A program made the translations under genes and the position numbers. A model generated the notes under the pieces. That model was not told where the DNA came from, made no database searches, and saw nothing but the letters and a program-made list of their open reading frames with translations. A stretch of 55,160 nt of DNA from Alloyangia mangrovi (GTDB lineage Bacteria > Pseudomonadota > Alphaproteobacteria > Rhodobacterales > Rhodobacteraceae): positions 1 to 55,160 of the forward strand of contig NZ_NTHN02000034.1 of assembly GCF_002300555.2 (NCBI RefSeq), given 5' to 3'. Shown here piece after piece: positions 42,793-50,518 of the stretch (position 1 is its first letter; every line of letters starts with the position of its first letter).

Positions 42793-43928
42793 AGCCACGA
42801 CACCTGCTCCGGCTCGTAACGGTGCGCCCGGAAGCAGGAATTGTGCGCGCCGAGGATGAACTTGGACAGCGGGGCGGGGTATTCGGCGAAATCGGGGATC
42901 ACGTATTCCCAGACCGTCTGGCCCTCGGGGGTCACCTCGAAGAGCCGGCCGAAGGCGCTCTCGCAGATGAGGGTGTTGCCGTTCCACAGCCGCTGGCAGC
43001 CCCCCATGTAGGGCGAGAAGAACGAGGGCGGCATCGGGTCGGTGTAGGACCAGACGGTCGCGCCGGTCTTCGGGTCGAACTCCAGCGCGCGCGAGAAGGG
43101 CGAGGTCGAGCCCTGCCGCAGGTTGCCGTTGTCGAAGCAGAGGATGCTGCCGCCCTCCATCTCGACCGGCGTGTGCTGCTGCGCCACCACGTCCGGCCCC
43201 ACGTGCCAGACCACATTGCCGCTGGCGCGGTCGACGGCGATGACGCCCGAGGTTGTGCGCAGGCTCATCAGCACGAGACCGTCCTTGGTCACCGAGAGCC
43301 CGTTGATCATCGGCCAGTGGCGGCGGTCGAAGATGGCATGGATCGGGAAATCTGCCGGATCGAGGTGATCCCAGATGCGCCATTCCCAGACCGTCTCGCC
43401 GTTGCGGTTCACCTCGCGCACGATGTCGGACTGGATCACCCCGTCGGCACCGTCCTTGCGGGGATCGCCTCCCTGCACCCTAGCTGCCTTGTCGGCGGGC
43501 AGGGGCGCGGCGACGGTGTAGAGCAGGTTGCCGTTCGCCAGCCATTGGGCGTCGTGATGGTGGAAGATGTCCTCGTGGTGCCAGACGACCTCGCCCTCGG
43601 GGGTGGCCTCGTAGAAATCACCGCCGTGCCAGAGGTCCCAGGCGGGGTAGAGCGCCGCCGAGGTGGCATGGCTGCCGTTGTAGCCGAGGTTGCCGTTCGG
43701 CAGGATCACCGCGTCTCGCCCGGCGCGCACCGGCATCTGCCAGCGGTGGGCGAGGGTGCCGTCGATATCCACCAAGTCGACGCGACCCTCTGCTGTCTGC
43801 CCGGCAAAGAGCGTGTAGCCCCCGGCGCTCTTGGCGGGGTCGTGGGCGGTCAGCCCGGTGCGGCGGCGGCGCAGGGTCACCTGCTCGACCGGCTTGGATT
43901 CGGGGCGGGTCATCACGTGGGCAGTCAT
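42789..43928 (-). CDS. Arylsulfotransferase-like beta-propeller protein
   Basis: A 379-residue protein of the arylsulfotransferase (ASST) family. Repeated propeller blades can be seen: DAVILPNGNLGYNG, EVVWHHEDIFHHHDAQWLANGNLLYT, ETVWEWRIWDHL, GNVVWHVGPDV, ATVWSYTDP and QTVWEYVIPDF. His-rich stretches lie near the centre. Classical enzymes transfer sulfate between phenols in the periplasm, but no signal peptide is visible here, so it may be cytoplasmic. The ATG at 43928 has GGAGG upstream; a GTG at 43961 would read through the LacI operator. First gene of the operon. Confidence 0.83.
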   Translation of the reverse strand: MTAHVMTRPESKPVEQVTLRRRRTGLTAHDPAKSAGGYTLFAGQTAEGRVDLVDIDGTLAHRWQMPVRAGRDAVILPNGNLGYNGSHATSAALYPAWDLWHGGDFYEATPEGEVVWHHEDIFHHHDAQWLANGNLLYTVAAPLPADKAARVQGGDPRKDGADGVIQSDIVREVNRNGETVWEWRIWDHLDPADFPIHAIFDRRHWPMINGLSVTKDGLVLMSLRTTSGVIAVDRASGNVVWHVGPDVVAQQHTPVEMEGGSILCFDNGNLRQGSTSPFSRALEFDPKTGATVWSYTDPMPPSFFSPYMGGCQRLWNGNTLICESAFGRLFEVTPEGQTVWEYVIPDFAEYPAPLSKFILGAHNSCFRAHRYEPEQVSWL

Positions 43929-43943
43929 CTGGTCCTCCGTTCC

Positions 43944-43999
43944 GTTAAAACGTTTTAACACTTCTTCTCACTTGCTGGGGTGCAGTTAAAACGTTTTAA
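43944..43999. promoter_or_regulatory. Two LacI-type operators
   Basis: GTTAAAACGTTTTAAC (43944-43959) is a perfect 16-bp palindrome. A second copy of its core, TTAAAACGTTTTAA, lies at 43986-43999. Their centres are 41 bp apart, close to four helical turns. Both have the central CG usual for LacI-family operators, and they sit between the divergent arylsulfotransferase operon and the LacI gene. Confidence 0.88.
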
Positions 44000-44083
44000 T
44001 GGTCACAGGGGCGAAAAAAGCCGATGCGGCAGGGCAGCGCGCCGAAATTTTGTGCAGCCGAGGCCGGAACGAGGTGGGCAGAG

Positions 44084-45109
44084 ATGAGCGGACAGGTCAA
44101 AACAGGGCAGAAGCGCGCCACGGTGGTGGATGTGGCGCGACTCGCCGGGGTCTCTCCGGGGACCGTGTCGAACGCCCTCAGCGGCAAGCGGCGGGTGGAT
44201 GAAGAGACCCGGGCGCGGATCGACAGTGCGGTGCGCGAGCTGGGCTACGTGCCGAACATGGCAGCGCGGGGCATGCGGACCGGCCGGGCGAACACGATCG
44301 CGCTCTTTTCCTCGATGGCAACGGCGGTGGCGGCTGGCCCCTCGAAGCTCGGCTTCCTGATGGAGATCGCCGGCTCTGCGGCGCTGACCGCGCTCTCGCG
44401 CAACGTGGCACTGGTGCTGGTGCCGCCGATCCGCGACCCCGAGGCGGCGCTACGCAACGTGCCCTTCGACGGGGCTTTGCTCGTCGAGCCGACGCGCGAC
44501 GATCCGTTCCTTGCCCTGCTTGCCGCGCGCGACGTCCCGACAGTGGCGATCGGAGAGGCGCATGGGGCCGTCTCGGCGCATGTCGATCTGAATTACGCGC
44601 AGACGGCGGACCTGCTGATCGATCACCTGTTGAACGTTGGGTCGCGCAACTTCCCCTTGCTGATCGGGACCGGCGCCCGGCGCTACTACGAGGTGTTCGA
44701 GGCCCGCTACCGGCAGCGCGCGGCGCAGGTGGGCATGACGCCCGCGGTGCTGCGGATCGACGAGGCGGAGGGCGAGGCCGGCGCAGCCCGCAGCGTAGCG
44801 CGCCACTTGGCAGCGCATCCTGAGACCGATGGCCTGCTGGTGCCGCTGGACGCCCAGGCCACCGGCGCGATGGAGGCGCTGCGCCAGGCCGGTCTGAGCG
44901 TCCCGGGCGAGGTCCGCGTGGCGACACGCTATGACGGTCTACGCGCGCGCGCCGAAACACCCGCCCTGACCGCCGTGGACCTGCAGCTAGACACCGTCGC
45001 CGCCACTGCGACGAACGCGTTGCTCGATCTTGTCGAAGGCATGGAATGCCGCGCCCATTTCGCAAGTCCGCTCCCAAGGCTTGTGGTTCGTGGATCGACC
45101 GAGGGGTGA
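44084..45109 (+). CDS. LacI-family transcriptional regulator
   Basis: A 341-residue repressor. The N-terminal helix-turn-helix and hinge are clear (ATVVDVARLAGVSPGTVSNAL, then GYVPNMAARGMRTGRAN). The C-terminal part is a periplasmic-binding-like ligand domain. The ATG at 44084 follows GAGGTGGG; an upstream ATG at 44024 would add 20 residues in front of the DNA-binding domain and has no ribosome site. It is divergent from the arylsulfotransferase/ABC operon and almost certainly binds the two palindromes between them. Confidence 0.92.
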   Translation: MSGQVKTGQKRATVVDVARLAGVSPGTVSNALSGKRRVDEETRARIDSAVRELGYVPNMAARGMRTGRANTIALFSSMATAVAAGPSKLGFLMEIAGSAALTALSRNVALVLVPPIRDPEAALRNVPFDGALLVEPTRDDPFLALLAARDVPTVAIGEAHGAVSAHVDLNYAQTADLLIDHLLNVGSRNFPLLIGTGARRYYEVFEARYRQRAAQVGMTPAVLRIDEAEGEAGAARSVARHLAAHPETDGLLVPLDAQATGAMEALRQAGLSVPGEVRVATRYDGLRARAETPALTAVDLQLDTVAATATNALLDLVEGMECRAHFASPLPRLVVRGSTEG

Positions 45110-45207
45110 ACTTGCGCTCTTGCTGCGACAGCAGCGGAAACGGGGCAGCGCGGTGCGCGGGCGGCGCGATTCTGCGCGGATGTCGAGTGCGGGCAGCGCT
45201 TTCCGGT

Positions 45208-46008
45208 CTAGACCCGGTCCAGCGTGGCTTGTGCGGCGCCATGGATGCGCCGCAGCCGGTCCCTGTGGGTCTCGTCGCCGCGCAGCGGGCCGGGAATTTC
45301 GAGGCCCAGCGGGATATCCCGGGGCAGGCTACGCAGCAGATTGGTCAGATCGATCTCGCCCTCGCCCGGCGGCAGGCGTTCGCGCCGGGCAGTCTCGAGC
45401 AAGTCTTTGGTGGAATAGGCCGGACGCACCGGGGCGTCGCACAGATGTGCAAAGGGCAGGCGGTCCGCAGGGAGTGCCGCCAGCTGTGCGATCTTGGAGC
45501 CGGATCGGTCGAAGTGCAGGCTGTCGACGAGGATGCCGGGCAGCGGGCCGGCGGCCTCGACCACTTGCCGGCAGGTCGCGAGGTCGGGCACCGGGGTCCA
45601 GGGAAAAAACTCCAGCACCGCGCGCAGGCCGCGGTCATCCGCGGCCTCGGCAAGCGCCGCCAGCCTGCCTGCCAGCCGCGACAGGTCGCTGTCGTAGGGG
45701 GCGGCGATGACGTGGCGGGCAGCAAGCTCGGCGCCGGTGTCGAGCGTCGGGAGCACCTCGGCCAGCCGGAACTCCGGCGTCAGGCGCAGGAACTCGATGT
45801 CGGCGACCTCGATGCCGGTGTCGCGCAGCGCGCTCCGGGTCTCGCGCAGCTCGGTGCGGTCCGAGAGCGGATAGCCGGGGCTGTCGGGGGTGACTTGCAT
45901 GAGCCGCAGGCCGACCCCGTCAAACCCGGCTTCCGCCGCCGCCCGGATCAGTGCTGCCGGTGCGAGATCGATGGCCGTCAGATGCGCGACGCTCAGCTTG
46001 CGGCTCAT
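45208..46008 (-). CDS. TIM-barrel sugar phosphate isomerase/epimerase-like protein
   Basis: A 266-residue protein of the xylose-isomerase-like TIM-barrel (AP endonuclease 2) family. Visible blocks are AAEAGFDGVGLRL, AVLEFFPWTPV with a probable metal Glu, ILVDSLHFDRSG with Asp and His, and LGLEIPGPL with the last Glu. The metal-binding set seems complete. Its start overlaps the end of the FAD-dehydrogenase gene as ATGA, so they act together. The family covers epimerases, isomerases and dehydratases, and the reaction is unknown. Confidence 0.82.
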   Translation of the reverse strand: MSRKLSVAHLTAIDLAPAALIRAAAEAGFDGVGLRLMQVTPDSPGYPLSDRTELRETRSALRDTGIEVADIEFLRLTPEFRLAEVLPTLDTGAELAARHVIAAPYDSDLSRLAGRLAALAEAADDRGLRAVLEFFPWTPVPDLATCRQVVEAAGPLPGILVDSLHFDRSGSKIAQLAALPADRLPFAHLCDAPVRPAYSTKDLLETARRERLPPGEGEIDLTNLLRSLPRDIPLGLEIPGPLRGDETHRDRLRRIHGAAQATLDRV

Positions 46009-47677
46009 GCGCTGAGCTCCGCCGCGTCGCGCCCGGCGATGAAACCGAAGGTCATCGCCGGGCCGAGGTTGATGCCGCCCGCCGGGTAGTGCCCGCCGAA
46101 GACGCTGGCCATATCGGTGCCGACGGCCCAGAGGCCGGGGATCGGCGCACCCTCGGTGTCCAGCACCTGCGCCCGCCCGTTCGCGGCGAGGCCGGAGAAG
46201 GTGCCGAAGCTGCCCGGCACCACCTCGACTGCGAAAAAGGGCGCGCGGCTGATGGCAGCGACGCAGGGGTTCGGCTGCTGCTCGGGGTCACCCTGCAGCC
46301 GCATGTAGGGCGTGGTGCCGCGGTGAAAGAGCGGATCCTCGCCCCGCGCCGCGCCGCGGTTCCACTCGGCGACCGTGGCCTCGAGCCCCGCCGGGTCGAT
46401 GCCGCAGGCCCGCGCCAGCTCTGCCAGATCGCGTCCGGTCTTGAGATAGCCGCGGCGCACCCAGTGCCGCCAAGGCAGTGGTTGCGGGCGCACGATGCCC
46501 AAGCCGAAGCGGCGCAGGAAGCGAAAGTCGCAGACCAGCCAGGAACGCGCGGGCTGGTCTTCGGGCGCGGCGCCGAGCAGCGCGTCGACGTAGTCGTGAT
46601 ACCCCAGCCCCTCGTTGCAGAAGCGCTTTCCGTTCGCCAGAACGCCGATCACGCCGGGCTTCCCGCGCTCGATGATATGCGGGAACGTCCCGCGCGTGCC
46701 ATCGGGCCAGGGCACAACCGAAACCGGGCAAAGCGCCGCCGCCCGGGCCAGGTCGCGGCGCATCTGCGCGCCGATGGCCCGCGCCATGGCGATGCCGTCG
46801 CCGCGTGCCTCGGGAATGGCGAGCGTCTGATGCTCGGCATTTCTCGGAAAGGTCTCGGCCCGCAGCACGGCGTCATGCGGATAGCCACCGGTGGCAAGCA
46901 CCACGCCGACCCGGCAGCGCAGCAGCGTGCCGTCAGCAAGTGTGACCCCGGTGATCCGCCCGTTGTCCTTCTGCAATGCGCGCACCGCGCATCCGGGGCG
47001 CAGCTCGACCCCGAGGTCGAGTGCCGAGCGCAGCAGCCTGGCGACAAGTGCATTGCCGTTGCGCAGGTCCATGCCGCGCCGATGCAGGGCCAGATCGCGG
47101 AGATGGCGCATGACGCGGCGCGTCGCATGAAGAAAGGCGCGCGGCGAACGGGTCATGGTCATGAAGGCGCGCAGGTCGGCCCGGCCTGGATCGTCATTCC
47201 CAGGAAGGTTGTCTCGCGCGTGGGCAGCCGCAGCAGCTCGATGGCCTCGCCCAGCTTGCGGCCGTCAAACGGTTTGGCGATGACCGAGCGCCCGCCGGTG
47301 CCTGCGCCGGGTAGCTGGCCATAGGTGTCGGGAATGGCAGTGCCGGCTTCGAATTCGAGCGCGGTCAGGGACTCGAAGAACCCGACCATCTCGGGCGCAG
47401 CGGCAAGGAAGGCATCGACCCGCTCGGGTTCGAAACGGTTGCCGAGCAGCGCCTGGAGATAGCGCCGGGGCGCCTCCGCGGGCTCGGTGATGCCGGTACG
47501 GCGGACGACGGGATTGCGCGGCGCCCAGATCCAGCCTCCGGACCAGGCGGTGGTGCCACCCAGAACCTCGGCCTTTTCCAGGACGGTGACGGAAAGCCCC
47601 TTCGCGGCGGCGGTCACGGCGGCGGAAAGACCGCCTGCGCCCGAGCCGACGACGACAAGGTCCACGCTTCGCGTCAT
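46005..47677 (-). pseudogene. FAD-dependent dehydrogenase (KstD/fumarate-reductase-like), frameshifted
   Basis: Flavoprotein of the 3-ketosteroid dehydrogenase/fumarate reductase family. The N-terminal frame starts at ATG 47677 (ribosome site GGGGGAAG) with VVVGSGAGGLSAAVTAAAKG and GGTTAWSGGWIWAP. It ends prematurely at 47159, after GMTIQAG. The second frame continues with DLRAFMTMTRSPRAF and runs to 46005. It includes LATGGYPHDAVL and the FAD-binding GGHYPAGGINLGPAM. One added base near 47180-47182 (a run of three G on the coding strand) restores a protein of 557 residues, the family length. The neighbouring TIM-barrel gene is coupled to it. Confidence 0.82.
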
Positions 47678-47734
47678 TGCTTCCCCCTTGGATGCCTCCC
47701 GTACCTGCTGCCTGCTTACTGTGGGATGTGGTAT

Positions 47735-47743
47735 TAACGTCAA
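47735..47743 (+). promoter_or_regulatory. TAACGTCAA motif, possible LysR site (left copy)
   Basis: TAACGTCAA lies in the 115-base gap between the divergent FAD-dehydrogenase and LysR genes. The same nine bases occur in reverse orientation at 48750-48758, before tctC. The surrounding sequence is A/T-rich. LysR binding is inferred. Confidence 0.35.
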
Positions 47744-47792
47744 TGACATTTTCTGCGATGATGATAACACCATGTTACTGAGGGAGGTGCCC

Positions 47793-48713
47793 ATGCGTGA
47801 AATCACGCTGCGTCAGATCGAGGTTATCCGGGCGGTCATGCTGCGGGGCACGATCGCGGGGGCGGCCGAGCTTCTGGGGGTGTCGGCGCCGGGAATCTCG
47901 CGGCTTGTCAAACACACCGAGGAGGCGCTGGGGCTGCGACTGTTCGAGCGCCGGGCCGGCCTCTTCGTGCCCTCGGTCGAGGCTGGGCGGATCTTCGACC
48001 AGGTGCGCGAGGTCTACAAGGGGGTCGAAAACCTGCAGAGCGCGATCGACTCGCTGCAGAAGGGCGAAGAGGTGCAACTGGCTTTTGCTTCTGCTCCCTC
48101 GGTGGCGCAGTTCATCGCGGCGCGGGCAATATCCTCGATCCGGGCGCGCTATCCCGATCTCTACATCGATCTCAATATCCTGAAGATCGAGGAGACCACG
48201 GATTACCTTCTGCTGGAGCGGGGCGAGTTCGTGATCATGAGCTCGCCCGTCTACAACCCGGGGATCCACAGCGAAAATATCGCGCATGGGCGCGTTGTCG
48301 CGATCCTGCCCGAGGGCCATCCGCTGGCCGAGAAGACCGTGGTGTCGGTACAGGACCTGGCCAGGGAGCCACTGGTCGGCATCGACCCGGCGGACCCCTA
48401 TGGCCGGATCGTCTCGCGGCCGTTCCGCGAGGCCGGGATCGAGCTGCGCCACTCCATGCGGGGGCGCTTTGCACAGACCATCGTGAGCCTGGTGCGTCAC
48501 GGGCTCGGCGTGGCGGTGATCGACGAGTTTTCCGTTGCGGAAGTCTATCTGCCGGGCGTGGTGCGCAAGCCCATCCTGGAAGAGACCTCGATCGACATCT
48601 ATGCCGTGACCAAGAAGGATCGCGTGCTGTCGAACTTCGCCGAATTCAGCATCCAGCAGTTCCGCCGGGAGTTGAACGAGGCTGGCAAGAAGTGGGCAGG
48701 TCAAGACGGCTGA
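47793..48713 (+). CDS. LysR-family transcriptional regulator
   Basis: A 306-residue LysR regulator: N-terminal winged helix (GTIAGAAELLGVSAPGISRLVKH, abbreviated marker AAELLGVSAPGISRL) and a C-terminal co-inducer domain. ATG 47793 follows GGGAGGTG; an ATG seven codons upstream (47772) is possible. It stands between the FAD-dehydrogenase/TIM-barrel pair on the minus strand and the tctCBA-aroE operon on the plus strand. It probably activates one or both in response to the transported acid. Confidence 0.9.
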   Translation: MREITLRQIEVIRAVMLRGTIAGAAELLGVSAPGISRLVKHTEEALGLRLFERRAGLFVPSVEAGRIFDQVREVYKGVENLQSAIDSLQKGEEVQLAFASAPSVAQFIAARAISSIRARYPDLYIDLNILKIEETTDYLLLERGEFVIMSSPVYNPGIHSENIAHGRVVAILPEGHPLAEKTVVSVQDLAREPLVGIDPADPYGRIVSRPFREAGIELRHSMRGRFAQTIVSLVRHGLGVAVIDEFSVAEVYLPGVVRKPILEETSIDIYAVTKKDRVLSNFAEFSIQQFRRELNEAGKKWAGQDG

Positions 48714-48749
48714 AGTAACTTAATGTTATTCAGAACGTGAAATTGGTAT

Positions 48750-48758
48750 TTGACGTTA
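48750..48758 (-). promoter_or_regulatory. TAACGTCAA motif, possible LysR site (right copy)
   Basis: The minus-strand reading is TAACGTCAA, identical to the motif at 47735-47743. It is 80 bases before the tctC start, in a short A/T-rich region containing TAATGTTATT. The position suits a LysR activator site. Confidence 0.35.
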
Positions 48759-48837
48759 TGCATCCCCCTGGCGCATGAATTTGGGCGACGGACGCGGGGA
48801 GGACCGTGTCCGAGCGCTTTCCACGGGAGGAAAAATC

Positions 48838-49842
48838 ATGAAGCGTATTGTACTTGGTGCCGCCTCGGCATTGGTTCTTGCCGCGGCCGCTGCTTCGGCT
48901 CAGGACTACCCCACCAAAGAAATCCAAGGGATCATCCAATGGGGAGCCGGCGGCTCCACCGATACCGTGATGCGCTCTGTCACCCCGCATGCCGAGGAGG
49001 CCCTGGGCGGCACGGTCGTCATGCAGAACGTGACCGGCGGCGTCGGCGCGATCGCGCTGAACCAGGTGGCCGGGCAGGCAGCTGACGGCTACACGCTGCT
49101 GATGGGCGCGGAAAACCCGCTGCTCTACAAGGTGATGGGCCTCGGCGACAAGGATTACTCGGATTTCACCCCGATCAACATCCTGGCGCGCGGCACGCCG
49201 ATCCTCGTGGCCAACCCCGATGCGCCCTTCGACGATTACGAAGGCATGATGGCCTATATCAAGGAGAACCCGGGTGAGCTTCGGCTGGGCGCGACCGGGC
49301 CGGGCGGCCTGCCGTCGGTCGTGACGGCGATGATCAACACCGTCGAGGGCGAGATGGACGTGATCTCGGTTCCCTACGATGGCGACGGGCCGGCGCTGAC
49401 CGCGCTGCAGGGTGGCGCGATCGACGTGATGCCCGCGGTTCTGGGCGCCGCGATCGAGGGGATCCGCGCGGGCAACATCAAGCCGCTCGCGGTCTTCGAT
49501 GTCGCCGCCAACGACAAGCTGCCCGAGGTTCCGGCGGTCACCTCGTTCAACGAGGGCTACAACACCTACCTGCCCTGGGGTCCGTTCTTCGGTGTCTTCG
49601 TCAAGAAGGGCACGCCCGATGACGTGGTGGCCAAGCTCACCGAGGCCTATGCCGCAGGCGCCGAAACCGCGGACTTCCAGGAGCTGATGGACAACCGCGG
49701 TTTCACCATGATGTCGATCTCCGGTGCCGAGGCCGAGGACTTCCTGGCCAAGTGGCAGCAGGGCACCACCTGGCTGCTGCAGGACGCAGGCCTGACCAAG
49801 AGCTCGCCGGAAGATTTCGGCATCGCCCGTCCGGGCAACTGA
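48838..49842 (+). CDS. tctC: TctC-type tripartite tricarboxylate transporter binding protein
   Basis: A 334-residue periplasmic binding protein of the Bug/TctC family with signal peptide (IVLGAASALVLAAAAASA). Family blocks are YPTKEIQGIIQWGAGGSTDTVMR, GVGAIALNQVAGQAADGYTLLMG and PYDGDGPALTALQGGAIDVM. ATG 48838 follows GGGAGG. TctC proteins bind small carboxylates; a hydroaromatic or tricarboxylic acid fits the neighbours. It is followed by a terminator-like hairpin that would allow more binding protein than permease. Confidence 0.92.
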   Translation: MKRIVLGAASALVLAAAAASAQDYPTKEIQGIIQWGAGGSTDTVMRSVTPHAEEALGGTVVMQNVTGGVGAIALNQVAGQAADGYTLLMGAENPLLYKVMGLGDKDYSDFTPINILARGTPILVANPDAPFDDYEGMMAYIKENPGELRLGATGPGGLPSVVTAMINTVEGEMDVISVPYDGDGPALTALQGGAIDVMPAVLGAAIEGIRAGNIKPLAVFDVAANDKLPEVPAVTSFNEGYNTYLPWGPFFGVFVKKGTPDDVVAKLTEAYAAGAETADFQELMDNRGFTMMSISGAEAEDFLAKWQQGTTWLLQDAGLTKSSPEDFGIARPGN

Positions 49843-49878
49843 TCCGAAGATCCGGCGCCCGCGCCCAAGGATCGAGCT

Positions 49879-49916
49879 GGCGCCGCGCTTCCGCATGAGA
49901 AGGGCGGCGCCTTTTT
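49879..49916 (+). terminator. Terminator-like hairpin between tctC and tctB
   Basis: GGCGCCGC (49879-49886) pairs with GCGGCGCC (49904-49911), and TTTTT follows directly (49912-49916). The loop is 17 bases. It lies inside the operon, so it probably stops only part of the transcripts. Confidence 0.7.
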
Positions 49917-49954
49917 CTACCGCGTCCCGCGACGCACTGAGGGAGGGGAGGTCC

Positions 49955-50518
49955 ATGTCCCGAATTGAAACGGAACACCACGACGGCACGTCTGACGCGA
50001 CGCCGGGCGGCTACGAGGGGCAGAGACGTCCCGGAGAGCTGGTTTTCGGAGCGGTCATGGTTATCGCAAGCCTCGTGTTGCTGTGGAACGCCTATGGCAT
50101 CTCCGGCTTCGAGGCGCTGTCGGCGCCGGGGTCGGTGCCCATGGCGACGACCGCCGTCATGGCCGTCACCGCGCTGGTCATCTTCCTGCGTGACCTGCGC
50201 CTGCCGCGTGTCGCCGGCGAGACGGTGGCAAAGGACATCCTGCCGGGTCCCGTGCTGGTCATCGCGCTGATGCTGGTGGCCTACGGCGTCCTGCTCAAGC
50301 CGCTCGGCTTCCTTCCGACCTCGGCGCTGTTCCTGATCGCGGCGTTGAAGATGCTGGCGCGTCGCGGCTGGCTCTGGACCATCGGCGTGTCGCTGGGCAG
50401 CCTGCTGCTCATCTGGATCATCTTCCGCATCGTCTTCACCGTGTTGATGCCCGCCGGCATCGTCCCCGAAGCCGAAGCGATCCAGGCCTTCCGCAACCTC
50501 TTTGCCGGAGGCAAGTGA
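49955..50518 (+). CDS. tctB: TctB small membrane subunit
   Basis: A 187-residue TctB-family protein with a hydrophilic N-terminus and four hydrophobic segments: about 29-47 (ELVFGAVMVIASLVLLW), a central pair, and LGSLLLIWIIFRIVFTVLMPAG near the end. The ATG at 49955 follows GGGAGGGGAGG. Its stop overlaps the tctA start as TGATG. It supports the TctA permease. Confidence 0.88.
   Translation: MSRIETEHHDGTSDATPGGYEGQRRPGELVFGAVMVIASLVLLWNAYGISGFEALSAPGSVPMATTAVMAVTALVIFLRDLRLPRVAGETVAKDILPGPVLVIALMLVAYGVLLKPLGFLPTSALFLIAALKMLARRGWLWTIGVSLGSLLLIWIIFRIVFTVLMPAGIVPEAEAIQAFRNLFAGGK

Noticed and set aside
43929-43961. An upstream GTG start for the arylsulfotransferase-like gene
   Set aside because: It would translate the LacI operator itself. 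The ATG at 43928 has a good GGAGG site.
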